From: Congeria kusceri | Lineage: Eukaryota > Mollusca > Bivalvia > Myida > Dreissenidae | Assembly: GCA_027627225.1 (NCBI GenBank) | Contig: CM051027.1 | Coordinates: forward strand, 44,391,618 to 44,455,617 | Direction: 5' to 3' | Length of the DNA stretch: 64,000 nt | Shown here: in pieces, positions 33,328 to 44,514 of the stretch | Layout of the letters: every line of letters starts with the position of its first letter | Position numbering within the stretch: position 1 is the first letter of the stretch | Translations under genes and position numbers: made by a program | The notes under the pieces: model-generated | Database searches by the model: none | The model's input: only the letters and a program-made list of their open reading frames with translations | What the model was told of the DNA's origin: nothing

Positions 33328-35971
33328 CACGGTCTGTAATCACTGGCGCCACCTCGTTTTGGAGATGCATTGGAAAAAGAGCCAATTATACTTCCGAGGT
33401 GACAGGAAGTAGTAGGAAAAAGTAAGGAGAGGTCTTATTTCTCTACATTGTTGGAAGGTAAAATTGTTTCCGAATCGCACTACATTGTCCGATTTTTAAA
33501 ACAGTGTCTAAAATTGTCATAAAACGTATAAAACCAACTCACCTTCTATCATTGTTTACTTTTTAGCTCACCTGAACACGAAGTGCTCGGTGAGCTATTG
33601 GTATAGGGGACCTCCCCGGCGTCGTTCGGCGTCTATCGTCCGTATGCCGTCAATAATTTGGACCGTTATCACGATAAATACTACAATTTTTATTCAATCT
33701 TGACTTAACTTGCTCAGTTTGTGTATGACCATAAAATCTCGGATGGGATTATTATTGGGTCAGATCACACCAGTAACACCAGAGTTATTGCCCCTTTTTC
33801 GTGCAAAAAAAGTGCAAAAAAAGTGCAAAAATGCTCTTTTCCAATGTACAGACTTCATTTTCCATCCAATCTTAACCAAACTTTGGTTTGTTCGTATTTC
33901 AAACACCAGAGTTATTGCCCTTTGTTTATTAAAAAAATATACAAAAATGGACATTATTCAGGATAGAGATTTCTTTTTTCATCCTATCTTCACCAATCTT
34001 GCACAGTTTGTCTATTACCATGAGATTACAGTTGAAGTCGAATATAAGCAAGATCGGAAAAGAAACACCAGAGTTATTGCCCTTTGTTTGTGAAAAAAAA
34101 AATGCAAAAATTTACATTATTTGGGATAGATACTTCATTTGACATCCAATCTTCACCAATCTTGTACAGTTTGACTATGAACGTAAGACTACATGTGCTG
34201 CATTCGGCAGTTAACTATGCCCTTTTTACTTGGCTTTCAGTGTCACGGTCATCTTTGGGGGGTTAAGACACAAGGCAACACACGCGTCTTAATAGTATTC
34301 TTCGCTTCATTAATGGAATGTCGTCAACAGGTGTTAAAGACGAAGTTATTGGTTGTTAAATGATGTTGAATTCAAGACGATTATCAAGACGTTGTCATTA
34401 GACGACTATAAAGACGGTTATCTGAAAGTAACAATGTTACCTAAACATAGCATATCATTCAATCAAACGCGTGCATTATATTAAAAAATACATGATTTAA
34501 CAAAGGTCATAAATGTCAATATACAAACAATATCTTATGAATACATATACATTCATACCGATCACATATATCAAAGCAATCAAGTTACATATAAAATTAT
34601 GTGTGGTTTTCCTGCCCTTTACCAAAAAATGTAAACTTAACTGAGTATCAAAAAATGTACTAAGAAAATATTAGGAAATACTATCAATAAAGAACAATTA
34701 TTTCTCTCATAAAAAACTGACAATTATGAGATACCAAAGAAAATATATTACTTACTGCATATTCCTATCTGTAGTCCCCAAACGAATGACAAACAGTTGT
34801 GCCAGACCCACTAGTTTCAGAGTCTAAACTAGCACATGAGTGACCAACCTACTGATTTTAAGGTTTTGGGTACACTGAAGAGTTGGGCGACTTACAAGAG
34901 AAAATTCAAATAATTAATATGCATAATTATTAGGCCTGACCAATCGAATTTCAAGAATGGCCCCTAAACATCTGATCTAATTATAACTGTTGCCATATTT
35001 GGAGCATCCATGCTCACCTTGGAATGGCCTGTCTGTTGTTTATTTTAACAACAACAGAGACACTAGCAGAGGGTATAGCTCCATCGAACTGTCATTTTAA
35101 TCATTTTAATTATAAATTATTGTCTTAGCAGACAAAGAAAACCAACACAAGAAGCCCACTCATATCTCCTCACATGGCATGTGGTTTCTGCCAATCTTAG
35201 CCTCTCACACTACAGGTGAAGTGGAATAAAAGCATGATTGGGCCAGAAACACCAGAGTTATTGCCTCTTTTGTTTGGAAAAAACATCAACAAGTTATCAA
35301 TGATTGGCTTGTACACAAAATTTTTTATTCAATGTTGACCAAACTTACACAGTTTGTGTATGACCATAAAAATTGATTGATAAAATTTGATTTCCAACAG
35401 TTGCAAGACTTGCATGCAGTTATTTGTACATGCAACATTGATGTCTTCAGAGCCTGCATTAACATCATTTATCATCATTGGACTGAATATTATCAAATAA
35501 AAAGCAAAACTTGACCTTATATATAGCACAGCCATCTCAGTTATTGTATTGCAGCTAGTTCTCCAAAACTGTCTGTGAAATAGACATCAAAATCTACTGT
35601 TTCTGCATTTTCCAGAATTGTCACTTATTTAATGAAAAAGGGTCAGGTAAGAATATCAACAAAAATAATTTGAGAACCATTAGCAAAAACACCGCACATC
35701 CACTACCCAACTTGTACTTCGCCCATTGCACTAACCCATGTTTTAAATCATATTGATCCTATCCCCCTTTGTGTATTGTTCAGATATCTTAATTTTCAAA
35801 CCTGTCAAAACAGTATGGTCTTCATCTGTAACAGTTCTCAGGTGAGCGCTTTGGGCCATCATGGCCCTCTTGTTCCTACTACTTCCTATCATTAGCGCCA
35901 CCTCGGAGTATAATTGGCTCTTTTTCCAATGCAACTCCAAACAGAGGTGGCGTCAGTGATTACAGACCGTG
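33328..35971. mobile_element. 2.6-kb TIR element with CAC ends and GTGTG duplication
   Basis: 33328-33417 starts CACGGTCTGTAATCACTG and goes on to GGAAAAAGAGCCAATTATAC and GGAAGTAGTAGGA. The same sequence in reverse complement fills about 35875-35971. The 5-bp duplication GTGTG flanks it (33323-33327, 35972-35976). There is no transposase frame. A second repeat (33563-35872) fills the interior. CAC ends plus a 5-bp duplication match the elements at 416 and 18410 in layout, though the TIR sequences differ. Confidence 0.85.
33563..35872 (+). mobile_element. Bivalve AGCTCACCTGAGC...GGCCATCATGGCCC element, nested
   Basis: It starts TTTTAGCTCACCTGAACACG, AAGTGCTCGGTGAGCTATTG, followed by CGTCGTTCGGCGTC, and ends near 35838-35872 with CTCAGGTGAGCGCTTTGGGC and CATCATGGCCCTCTTGTTCC. 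These are the two ends of a repeat I know as very common in bivalves. Inside, ACACCAGAGTTATTGCC is repeated at about 33776, 33905, 34065 and 35250, each followed by a CATCCAATCTT(A/C)ACCAA-type segment, a ~140-bp internal repeat. No transposase is recognisable. Confidence 0.65.
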
Positions 35972-35976
35972 GTGTG

Positions 35977-37625
35977 GAAGGGATTCAGACCCAGTCACAC
36001 CAGCAGTCTGACCACAGCTCTGCCATAGCGTGACAGATGCACGGGTGTCATGGCTGCTGTCACTGCGGAATGTGCACCCAGACATCCCTCAGTACAATCA
36101 TCTTGGCCTGCCTACCTGTGGATTTCATCACCACACAACTCATAAACTGGAAATTCAAGCTAGGAAATCAAATATTGTCAGCAGTAAAATTACACTTCAG
36201 CTCTGTGATTCATCCTTCACATGTGCTCTTGAACTAAAATGAAGTTAATATTGTCAAAGTGATGCAGGTTACTGGTTATGAAAGTTGTGAAACACAGTTT
36301 CTGGCATTGTGTTTATAGAAAGAACAAATAAAGAATGCTAAACACAACAAAATGCAGTTCAAAACTGATTCCGACAACATCTGTTTTAACAGACATATTA
36401 CAAAATGTATGAAATCAACACTCAATGATAGCCATAATTTAAACAAGCAAATAAAACCTGATCATTTAATTAGATAATGTATAGAAATATAGTATCAGAA
36501 GTGCTTTATTACTTTTATCAATGTGTTTTAAGTTATATTTTGAATCTATGTTTATGTGACAGTTTCAGTGGCATAACATAAAAATAAAGTAGCTTTTCTC
36601 TTCCAAGCACATGGTATTTAATTAAATGCAGAACAACACATTCAATACATTTCGAATGCAAAAGTGTTATGTTTGCATTGAAGTTTCCATTTGAGGTTAC
36701 CCTTATATTAGTCTTGTTTTGTTTGAAAGTCTTTGTGATAAGTGAACATTTTAATCACATTGAAACCATATTGAAACCTACAAAGAACAAAAATGTATCT
36801 CAGATTAAACTCTTCCATCTTCATTTCCTGTTACCTTATCACTAGGAGGCCATTACATGCCATCACTAACTGTGGGATCCGGCTGATTGCTGGCCATGTT
36901 GTAATCACACCTGACAGGCCTAAGCTGAGTTATCAGAGGTGAGCAATAATTGGCCCAGGACAGGACTGGGCAGTGATTTAGAGCCCACTGACCTGGGCAA
37001 CAGGGAAATGTGATCCCTCAGTATGCCACAGGACCCTTCCCACCTGTCTGCATTCATACCAGGCCTCACATACAATCTCACCAGCTTCTTAGGAAATGTA
37101 CACTTAGGAAGGTGAATGGCAGGTTACAGTGTGAAAACTTCTCCATTGAGAATCCATTCACAATAGGTTTTTCCAGCAAAACATAATACTGGAAGTCCTT
37201 TGTCTTTTGTACATGTACATATCTGTGGGAAGCATTAATAGTTCGACTGTAAAAATAAGGCTGTATATAGAGGAGTTATTGATCCCACTTCCAGTACTAG
37301 GTCCATGTTATCAGAAATTGTAACACTGGCTTAGACTTAATTATCAAATTTGCTGCTAAGCTCAGCTAGTTATGCGCCTTGATCTTGGCCAGTTTCAACC
37401 CCACTCATTTTTCCAGCTTTATCCAGCCAACCAACTCATCTGTCTTGTAAGTGCAGCATACAAGGTGCTTCACACCAGACGCACACTTCTAAGGATCAAG
37501 TGTTTCCACTGTGAAATGGCAAGCTAGGATATGTTTTACTTGTAGTTGTGCATTGGTTCTGGGTACTGGTCTGTTTGCTGCTGACAGTCAGTTGCCCACC
37601 CCCAGTGGGTTACACAAGTTTTCTT
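35977..37625. other. Single-copy sequence, no gene recognised
   Basis: 36840-37130 and 37370-37620 are clearly less AT-rich and appear single-copy; the rest is AT-rich. Two overlapping ~70-codon frames at 36030-36242 have no known domain. Confidence 0.4.
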
Positions 37626-38072
37626 GCTGACCAGAGCTGAGATGCTGTCTGACCTCAGATGGGATCAATAACTCCTCCTGAGATGCTGTCTGACCTCAGA
37701 CGGGATCAATAACTCCTGAGATGCTGTCTGACCTCAGACGGGATCAATAACTCCTCCTGAGAGGCTGTCTGACCTCAGACAGGATCAGTAACTCCTCCTG
37801 ACGAGAGCTGAGATGCTGTCTGACATCAGACGGGATCAATAACTCCTCCTGAGATGCTGTCTGACCTCAGACGGGATCATTGCTGACCAGAGCTGAGATG
37901 CTGTCTGACCTCAGACGGGATCAATAACTCCTCCTGAGATGCTGTCTGACCTCAGACCGGATCATTGCTGACCAGAGCTGAGATGCTGTCTGACCTCAGA
38001 CGGAATCAATAACTCCTCCTGAACAGAGCTGAGATGCTGTCTGACCTCAGACAGGATCATAACTCCTCCTGA
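37626..38072. repeat. 41-bp minisatellite with an optional GCTGACCAGAGCT insert, about 11 copies
   Basis: The unit is GAGATGCTGTCTGACCTCAG followed by ACGGGATCAATAACTCCTCCT. Some units carry an extra GCTGACCAGAGCT or lose part of the CTCCT run. The pogo-like element starts nine bases after its end. Confidence 0.95.
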
Positions 38073-38080
38073 TTGTTATA

Positions 38081-38944
38081 CAGTCAAAACTTGTTATTCG
38101 AAGTCGTCGGGACCGGAGAAAATACTTCGAAATAACAATTATTTGAATTAAACATTTCTAGATTTTATTGAAAAAAAAAGTTGTAAAAATCGCATAGCTA
38201 TATAGTAGAGATGCGGTTACACTACACACTTTGATTGAACTTATAAAAAACGAATAAATACGATAACTTGATGTATGTGAGTTTATTTTATAAAATTCCT
38301 CAGCGATCGTTTTCTTTGACTTTACACCACGCTCCACTTCCATGATGGTATTATACTTTTCTTGGTAGGTTTTCGATATATGGTGTCGTTTAACGCCCTT
38401 CCCTGCTGCCAATCCGGATATCCTCCCGGGTTGGTTACCGGGCCCTTCTCCAGATTGGTTGGCAATGGGATTGATGTTTTCTGTAAACTGATGATTACAG
38501 ATGCAAGTCTAACTTAAATACAGAAACCTAATAATTTGCTGAAACGTGTTGGCAATTCCGTGTTTGCAATTCAGTCTTGTTAAAGCAATAGCTTGCCACG
38601 CTTTAATTATACAAACACAACAGCTTGGTTTAATGGATTATTAACTCTGGAAAGGTGTGAAAATCAAGCAGAGAGCAAATGCTGTCACAGCTAATAAGGT
38701 AAAGGTGCGGAAATTATCTCCATCTCTATTATTAACACTTCGAATTAACAACTGATAAATGCACTGAAAAACAGGTGTTGGGCGGGATTAATGGGTTTGA
38801 AATAGCGATAATTCGAAATAACGGAGTTCGAATTAAATATCAAAATTCTAATTAAAATAAGAAGGAAAAAATCGGGACCGAACAAAAACTTCGAAATAAC
38901 GAGGAATTCGGATTAACGGTGTTCGAAATAACGGTGATCTACTG
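38081..38944 (-). mobile_element. Deleted pogo/Tigger-like DNA transposon with TA duplication
   Basis: The ends are CAGTCAAAACTTGTTATTCG on the left and CAGTAGATCACCGTTATTTC on the right (reverse complement), with inner blocks TCGGGACCG and TTCGAAATAAC in both ends. It is flanked by the dinucleotide TA (38079-38080 and 38945-38946), the duplication used by Tc1/mariner/pogo elements. At 864 bp it is far shorter than an autonomous copy. On the minus strand it keeps only the start of a transposase (next entry). Confidence 0.82.
38158..38412 (-). pseudogene. Truncated pogo/Tigger transposase, CENP-B-type N-terminal HTH
   Basis: The 84-codon frame starts MAAGKGVKRHHISKTYQEKY and continues NTIMEVERGVKSKKTIAEEF, which follows the CENP-B N-terminal (psq-like) helix-turn-helix pattern of pogo/Tigger transposases: a basic start, then K..I...E.G.SK..IA.EF. 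After residue ~40 the similarity stops (INSHTSSYRIYSFF...). The second HTH and the DDE catalytic domain are missing, so this is an internally deleted relic. It would bind DNA at most. Confidence 0.7.
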
Positions 38945-38946
38945 TA

Positions 38947-40950
38947 CATGCTTGCCGAGTTCCCAGGGCCTCAGCAGAGTATTGTATGGCTTGATTTGCA
39001 TATTGTTGGAGCCATGCTTGACTGGTCACTCCTTGGTAACAGCAGAAGCAGGACAGATCTCATCAGCTGGATACTGAGAGGTGCCAGTTTTCTGTCTCCT
39101 GTGGCATTGATTTTGTTATAGTTTTGTTTCCCCAAAATAGATCTCAATTTTTGTAGCAGTCTCACAGGGAAAAAACAATTAATATTTTAAAGTCTCTTTG
39201 TATTAAAAAATTAGCAGAACGTTCAACCTTAAAATTACAAAATGAGTTTGCAATATATGCAGAGACATGTCTCGCTTATGGATTTCTGCAACCCTTTAGA
39301 CAAACTGTTTGGGATGCATTGAGTTGCTGATATTCAACCGACATTAAACAGATGCACATTTTGTGTTGTCTATGAAAATAAGATGTATCAAACATTTTGC
39401 GTCACTGAATTAATGTCTGAACTTGACTGTTTATAATGTTATAATGAATATGGTTTAGCTTATGTCTGTTTTACTTAACATTTGCAAATTCAGAATGACA
39501 TATTGGAGCATCTACTTTTAGTTCCTCCAGAGAGTATAGTATGTAAATATATCGCACCATAAATCAGAGAGCCATTACTTTGAAAGGATTTGCAGTGGGG
39601 TATTTCATACTGGTAGAGATCATTACTAATGTTATTAAAAAGCCATTTGCCTAGCAGGAACTCAAAGCCTTGGCTCCATAAAAACCACTCTCAATCTGGG
39701 AATATGTCACTGCTAATGCCTCACTCAGCAGTTGTATCTGGAGCTTAAACTGCAAAGCTAGGCCAACTGTTGCTTACCAGCCTTCATGGACAGCTTGAGG
39801 GCCTGCTGGTGAGGCCTGCAAGCGTTTCTCTACTTTTTATGTTGAAATATGGGCCAAAGAATTGTTAATAAAGTCCATTTTCATAGTGTAGAACTATATT
39901 TCTAGACATTGTAAAGATATCATTAACTGCTTAGAGTTATCCATACACTTGGTTCCTTCAGTGTTGGCTTACCTTAATGTTGTTTGTGTAGCATATTATT
40001 GCATGATACTCCAATAAACAGATACCTCTCTGATGTTAATTACAGAAATAACAGCACTGCTGGAGTACAAATTCTCAGCCAGTGCTGGTATGCAGGACGG
40101 TTCTTAACAAATTATGAGATCTGTCAGCCATGTTTACACTGGCACTGATAACATTCACATTAATTCAGACAAATTGACAATAAATCTATGCCAGTTGATA
40201 AAGACTACTGCTTTGGCCATATACATCAACATTTATTTCATTGCAGAGCAAGCTTGTATTTGGATCTAGTTGGAGAAAAATGTGAAATTAAAACAGTAGA
40301 GAACTGTTTTTAGTGAAATAAATTAGTAGTTTTGAAAGCGTACTTTAGTTACTAACAATCCTGTGTGGCGACCGTCCGATTCACATATCCACTGAACTGG
40401 TGCGGCCTGGTCATCGGTCAGTCACCGCCCGGTGCTCAACTGTTTGTTTCCAATGTCAGTAGGCGAAAACCGTCCAGCGCCCGCTCGAGTTTATATCCAT
40501 GAGAGGAAAAAATATAAATAGTGCGGCGCCTGTCAGATTCCAAAAATTGCTGATGCTTTACCATTCGTTAAAATCGGACGGTGCACATTCTATTTGTGAC
40601 CTAGGCATTAGATACAGAAGTATTTTGTATAAAGAAATAGACTGGCTGTCAGGTAATAAGACTACGACAGTTGTAGAAAAAGCTAGCTATGCCTGAGAGA
40701 TGTTCAAATCAACAGAAAATTAGTGGCAGTTTAAGCTGGCTTTGAGTTAATGATCATACAGATGGTGTTAAACATTATTAGCTTAATGGAATGAGATGAA
40801 TGCAAGGCATGTTGAAGAGACATACTAGGCACAATTGATCCATACACATTTGCCTCATTTTCACCATTGCCTTGTCTGCCTGTACTCTCAATGTTGGATT
40901 TTAACACCCCTATCTTTGCATGACTTATTAACCTATGTGTCTTAAATGAC
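38947..40950. other. Single-copy sequence, no gene recognised
   Basis: 39640-39840 and 40360-40500 are less AT-rich. ACCGTCCGATT at 40371-40381 recurs in reverse complement at 40572-40582, marking a possible ~210-bp mini-element. No supported coding frame. Confidence 0.4.
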
Positions 40951-40953
40951 ATA

Positions 40954-42505
40954 CCAGTGTCTGGCTAGTTCCAAGTTTGTGTTTGGCTGTGGGGCCAAAA
41001 ATAAAATATTGTTTCTTTCCCCTCCCGCGACCCATGCTAATAAAGGGTGGGTCGGTAGGTCGGAAAAATATTTTATTGATATCCACAATCAATCATTTTC
41101 ATTCATGTTTTCCTTATGTTCGAAATGTTATGTTATAGTTTAAATTCTTAATATTTTCGTTGAAGTAGATTAATAATGTTCTGCTTATTTACGTAATACT
41201 ATGTTCTAATTACCTTACAATAATTTATCAAAATTGAACAAACAATAACATACGTTAAAAACAAGAGCGTTAATAATAAAAACCTGTTAAAACTAAGGAG
41301 TAATAGCGTGACATTGCAATTTGCCGGGCATCCAAAACAGAACGCTGTTAGCAACAGCCATAGCAACGGTGACTGTCAAACTGCGACTAGCAGTTTGTAG
41401 CTGCAAAGCGAGTTACACGCTTAGCATGTGGATAGTGTTTAAAAGCATCAATCTGTAATACTGTATCTGAACTACGCAAATGCTAGAGCATAAATGAATT
41501 AGCATTCTATGGAAATAAAAACAAATATTACTTTGTTCATTAATAAAAAGAAAGCAACAGAACATTTTTGATAAATTAAACTAAAAAAGAAAAGGTGCTG
41601 AAGTTTTTTTACTTTCATTTTTGACAAGGACTTTAGTTCCGCTAACTTTCATTCAAATGTTGCCTCAGCATTTGGATAATTCTAATCCGTGTGCAGTGAT
41701 GAATTTGAATAACACTTTCGTTAATCATTACTAGATCTAGTAATTGTATTGTTTTAACAAAATAAGACGTTTGACGCGATCAGTTTGTCGAGTTACGTGA
41801 CGTCGTAATTCATATTCTTAGCAAACGGTTCCTCTCACCAAAATTCACCAAAATTATGATATTTATTTATTTACTATTTTAATTTGTAGTAATTTATTAG
41901 AAACGCGCCTGTTAAAAACACGCATATCTATAACAAAACACATAACTAACGCAAATGTGTTACAAATGACTTGCACCATTACCAATTAAAATTAGAATGA
42001 GGGCGTGATAAACTTTCTAATGACGACGCTCATTTGCATGTTGGAAATTTTATGCGTTCTCATTGGCTGACTGTTTGGCTCTTGTTAAGCACCTCCTTCG
42101 TCAAGATTTTATCGATAATGGACACTTGGTGCATAAAGGTGAGATTGTAAATTGCCGGTGGGCGTTCTTTGTCTTTAAAAAAAATATGCATATGCGAGCG
42201 GAAATGGTTGCGCCATCGAATCTGACGCTGAATGTTATGGCGTCCTTTTCATAAAAGCATGCGTCAAAATACGCCGAATTACGTGTTACAGAGAACTGTC
42301 CTTTTAAAGTCATTTTATAAGCGTCTTTTGAAAGTAAGATTTGTACAAGCTATTGGATTCTTTTTTAGGATTCGCACCCCGCATTTTCACACTCAAAATA
42401 AAATATTGTTTTCTTTGGTCTATAATTTTTTTTGGGTCATGGCGAATTTGCTGGGTCAGTCGCGGGAGGGGAAACAAACAATATTTAATTTTAGGCCTGG
42501 TGTGT
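40954..42505. mobile_element. Candidate hAT-like non-autonomous element, relative of 52994-53763
   Basis: Inverted segments lie near both ends: AATAAAATATTGTTTCTTTC and CCCTCCCGCGAC at 41001-41033, and in reverse complement AATTAAATATTGTTTGTTTC and CCCTCCCGCGAC at about 42460-42493. The start CAGTGTCTGGCTAG (40954) resembles the CAGTGTTCTG end at 52994. The interior 41165-41505 is homologous to 53225-53600 (shared CCGGGCATCCAAAAC, CATAGCAACGGTG, GCTTAGCATGTGGA). The outer ends are not certain, and no transposase is seen. Confidence 0.5.
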
Positions 42506-43095
42506 TTTGATTTTTGTATCAAGTAATTCCTAATGTTTAATAGCACAAGGAACAGATCTTCTCATGTTGATACTGCAGTGGCTGCAAGTGATTGCTGTGG
42601 TGGAATGCAGACATGTGCATAATGATAAGCCTGCTTTGATGGTTCAGCCATTCAATTAAGAGATCACAAAATTCAAGAACTGCAGCTCCAGAATAATTTG
42701 ATTTATAACCTTGTTCAAGTTTGATATCCTTATGACTCTAAAAATGCTTGCAGCAAAATGTTCTATGGAATAAACTGAACACTTTTCAGTAAACAACAAA
42801 ACAAATTAGTATTTGAAATTTTACTCTGTCTATACTGTAAAACTATTCAATTTGAGCCCAATGTGCACAGACAAGATGTGTAGTGGAGACAGTTTGTTGT
42901 GAGTCAGCCCTTGAAGGTAACTTGAGAGGAACAGGCCTGATGGAAACAGTGCACTTAACAGCATAGACAAATATCTCTCATGTTATTACCAGTAATAATG
43001 GAGGGAAATTGAAGGTGACTGTGCTGGGATGAAATTACATTTTATAACTGAATGAACTGACAGCCCTTAATATGAGAAATCCAACAACAATGTGT
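42506..43095. other. No recognisable feature
   Basis: AT-rich to average sequence without gene or repeat signals. Confidence 0.4.
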
Positions 43096-43838
43096 GGTAC
43101 AACCATCCTGTGAGAGTGGGAAGTGTACTAGTGTGCCAGCATCCTGAAGTAGTGTGAAGAGTAAGTGCCAGCATCCTGTGGGATGGGAAGAGTAAGTGCC
43201 AGCATCGTGAAGTATTGTGAAGAGTAAGTGCCAGCATCCTGAAGTAGTGTGAAGAGTAAGTGCCAGCATCCTGAAGTAGTGTGAATAGTAAGTGCCAGCC
43301 TCCTGTGGGAGTGTGAAGAGTAAGTGCAAGCATCCTGTGGGAGTGTGAAGAGTAATGGCCAGCATCCTGTGGGAGTGTGAAGAGTAAGTGCCAGCATCCT
43401 GTGGGATCTTGAAGAGTAACAGTGTGCCAGTCCGGAAGGAGTGTGAAGAGTAACAGTATGCCAGTATCCTGAAGGAGTGTGAAGAGTAACAGTGTGCCAG
43501 AAACCTGTGGGACCTTGAAGAGTAACAGTGTGCCAGTATCCTGAAGGAGTGTGAAGAGAAACAGTGTGTCATTATCCTGTGGGAGTGTGACGAGTAACAG
43601 TGTCACGGCATCCTGTGAAGAGTAGCAATTTGCTAGCATCCTGTGGGACTGTGAAGAGTCAGTGCATTGTGCCGGTATCCTGTGGGAGTGTGAAGAGTAA
43701 CAGTGTGCCACTATCCTGTGAGTGTGAGGGTAACAGTGTGCCAGTATCTTGATGGAGTGTGAAGAGTAACAGTGTGCCATTATCCTGTGGGAGTGTGAAT
43801 AGTAACAGTGCGCCAGCATCCTGTGGGACTTCACAACT
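43096..43838. repeat. 32-36-bp minisatellite, about 22 copies
   Basis: The left half uses a 32-bp unit (GTGTGAAGAGTAAGTGCCAG plus CATCCTGTGGGA). The right half uses a 36-bp unit (GTAACAGTGTGCCAGTATCC plus TGAAGGAGTGTGAAGA). Indels change the frame often. The minus-strand frames here (up to 302 codons) are products of the array. Confidence 0.95.
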
Positions 43839-44514
43839 TCCTCCTCTTCTGTCTCGGAACCAGACTCAGGCAAAACAATGTCATTGATAAATCCTGTAGC
43901 AATAATAGCATCTAAACACAATGTAATGGACAAATACCTAAATGATACTGATGGATTTGGCACAGGCCATGACAAGTAAAGCTGAATAACAACTACATAT
44001 GAGGTGTGTTGTGGGAAAATATGTGGTTTACTGGTTCGAATCTCAGATTTAGATTGTAGCCAATACTTTGTAAACTGTTCAGGTGATGTATTGCTTTGAT
44101 CAGTGTATTAATTTGCATGGGACATAAAATTACCTTTGATTGACCCCCTTAAACATTCACAGGACTACTACATCTTGTGAACTCATAACACTGATGTTAT
44201 TCTGTTTATTCTATGTTAGTTGTTTCATGCTAAAGGGCATAATGTTGTATAATGTTAAGTGTTATTACTACAGATGCTTAATTGATTTGTTATTCCTTCA
44301 CACACTTCATGATTTAACTTGCATATCAATGGGTCTCCACAGTTCACAGCTCAGAGGCAGAATCTAAGAACTGTGAATTCTATTTACATAAAACAGCTAT
44401 TAGTGCAATTTATTGGAACACTTCAACTCCCAGTTGTGTATGGAGTATCCCAATTACCATACTAATGAGCTGCTAAGGAATGGTGGTGGCTGAAGGCCTG
44501 AATCTTCTCTGCCA
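43839..44514. other. No recognisable feature
   Basis: The start of the long minus frame running through the array (43975) lies here, without a recognisable N-terminal domain. Otherwise AT-rich single-copy sequence. Confidence 0.4.

Noticed and set aside
43067..43975. 302-codon minus frame rich in H, L and S
   Set aside because: Generated by the 32-36-bp minisatellite; overlapping frames are open too.
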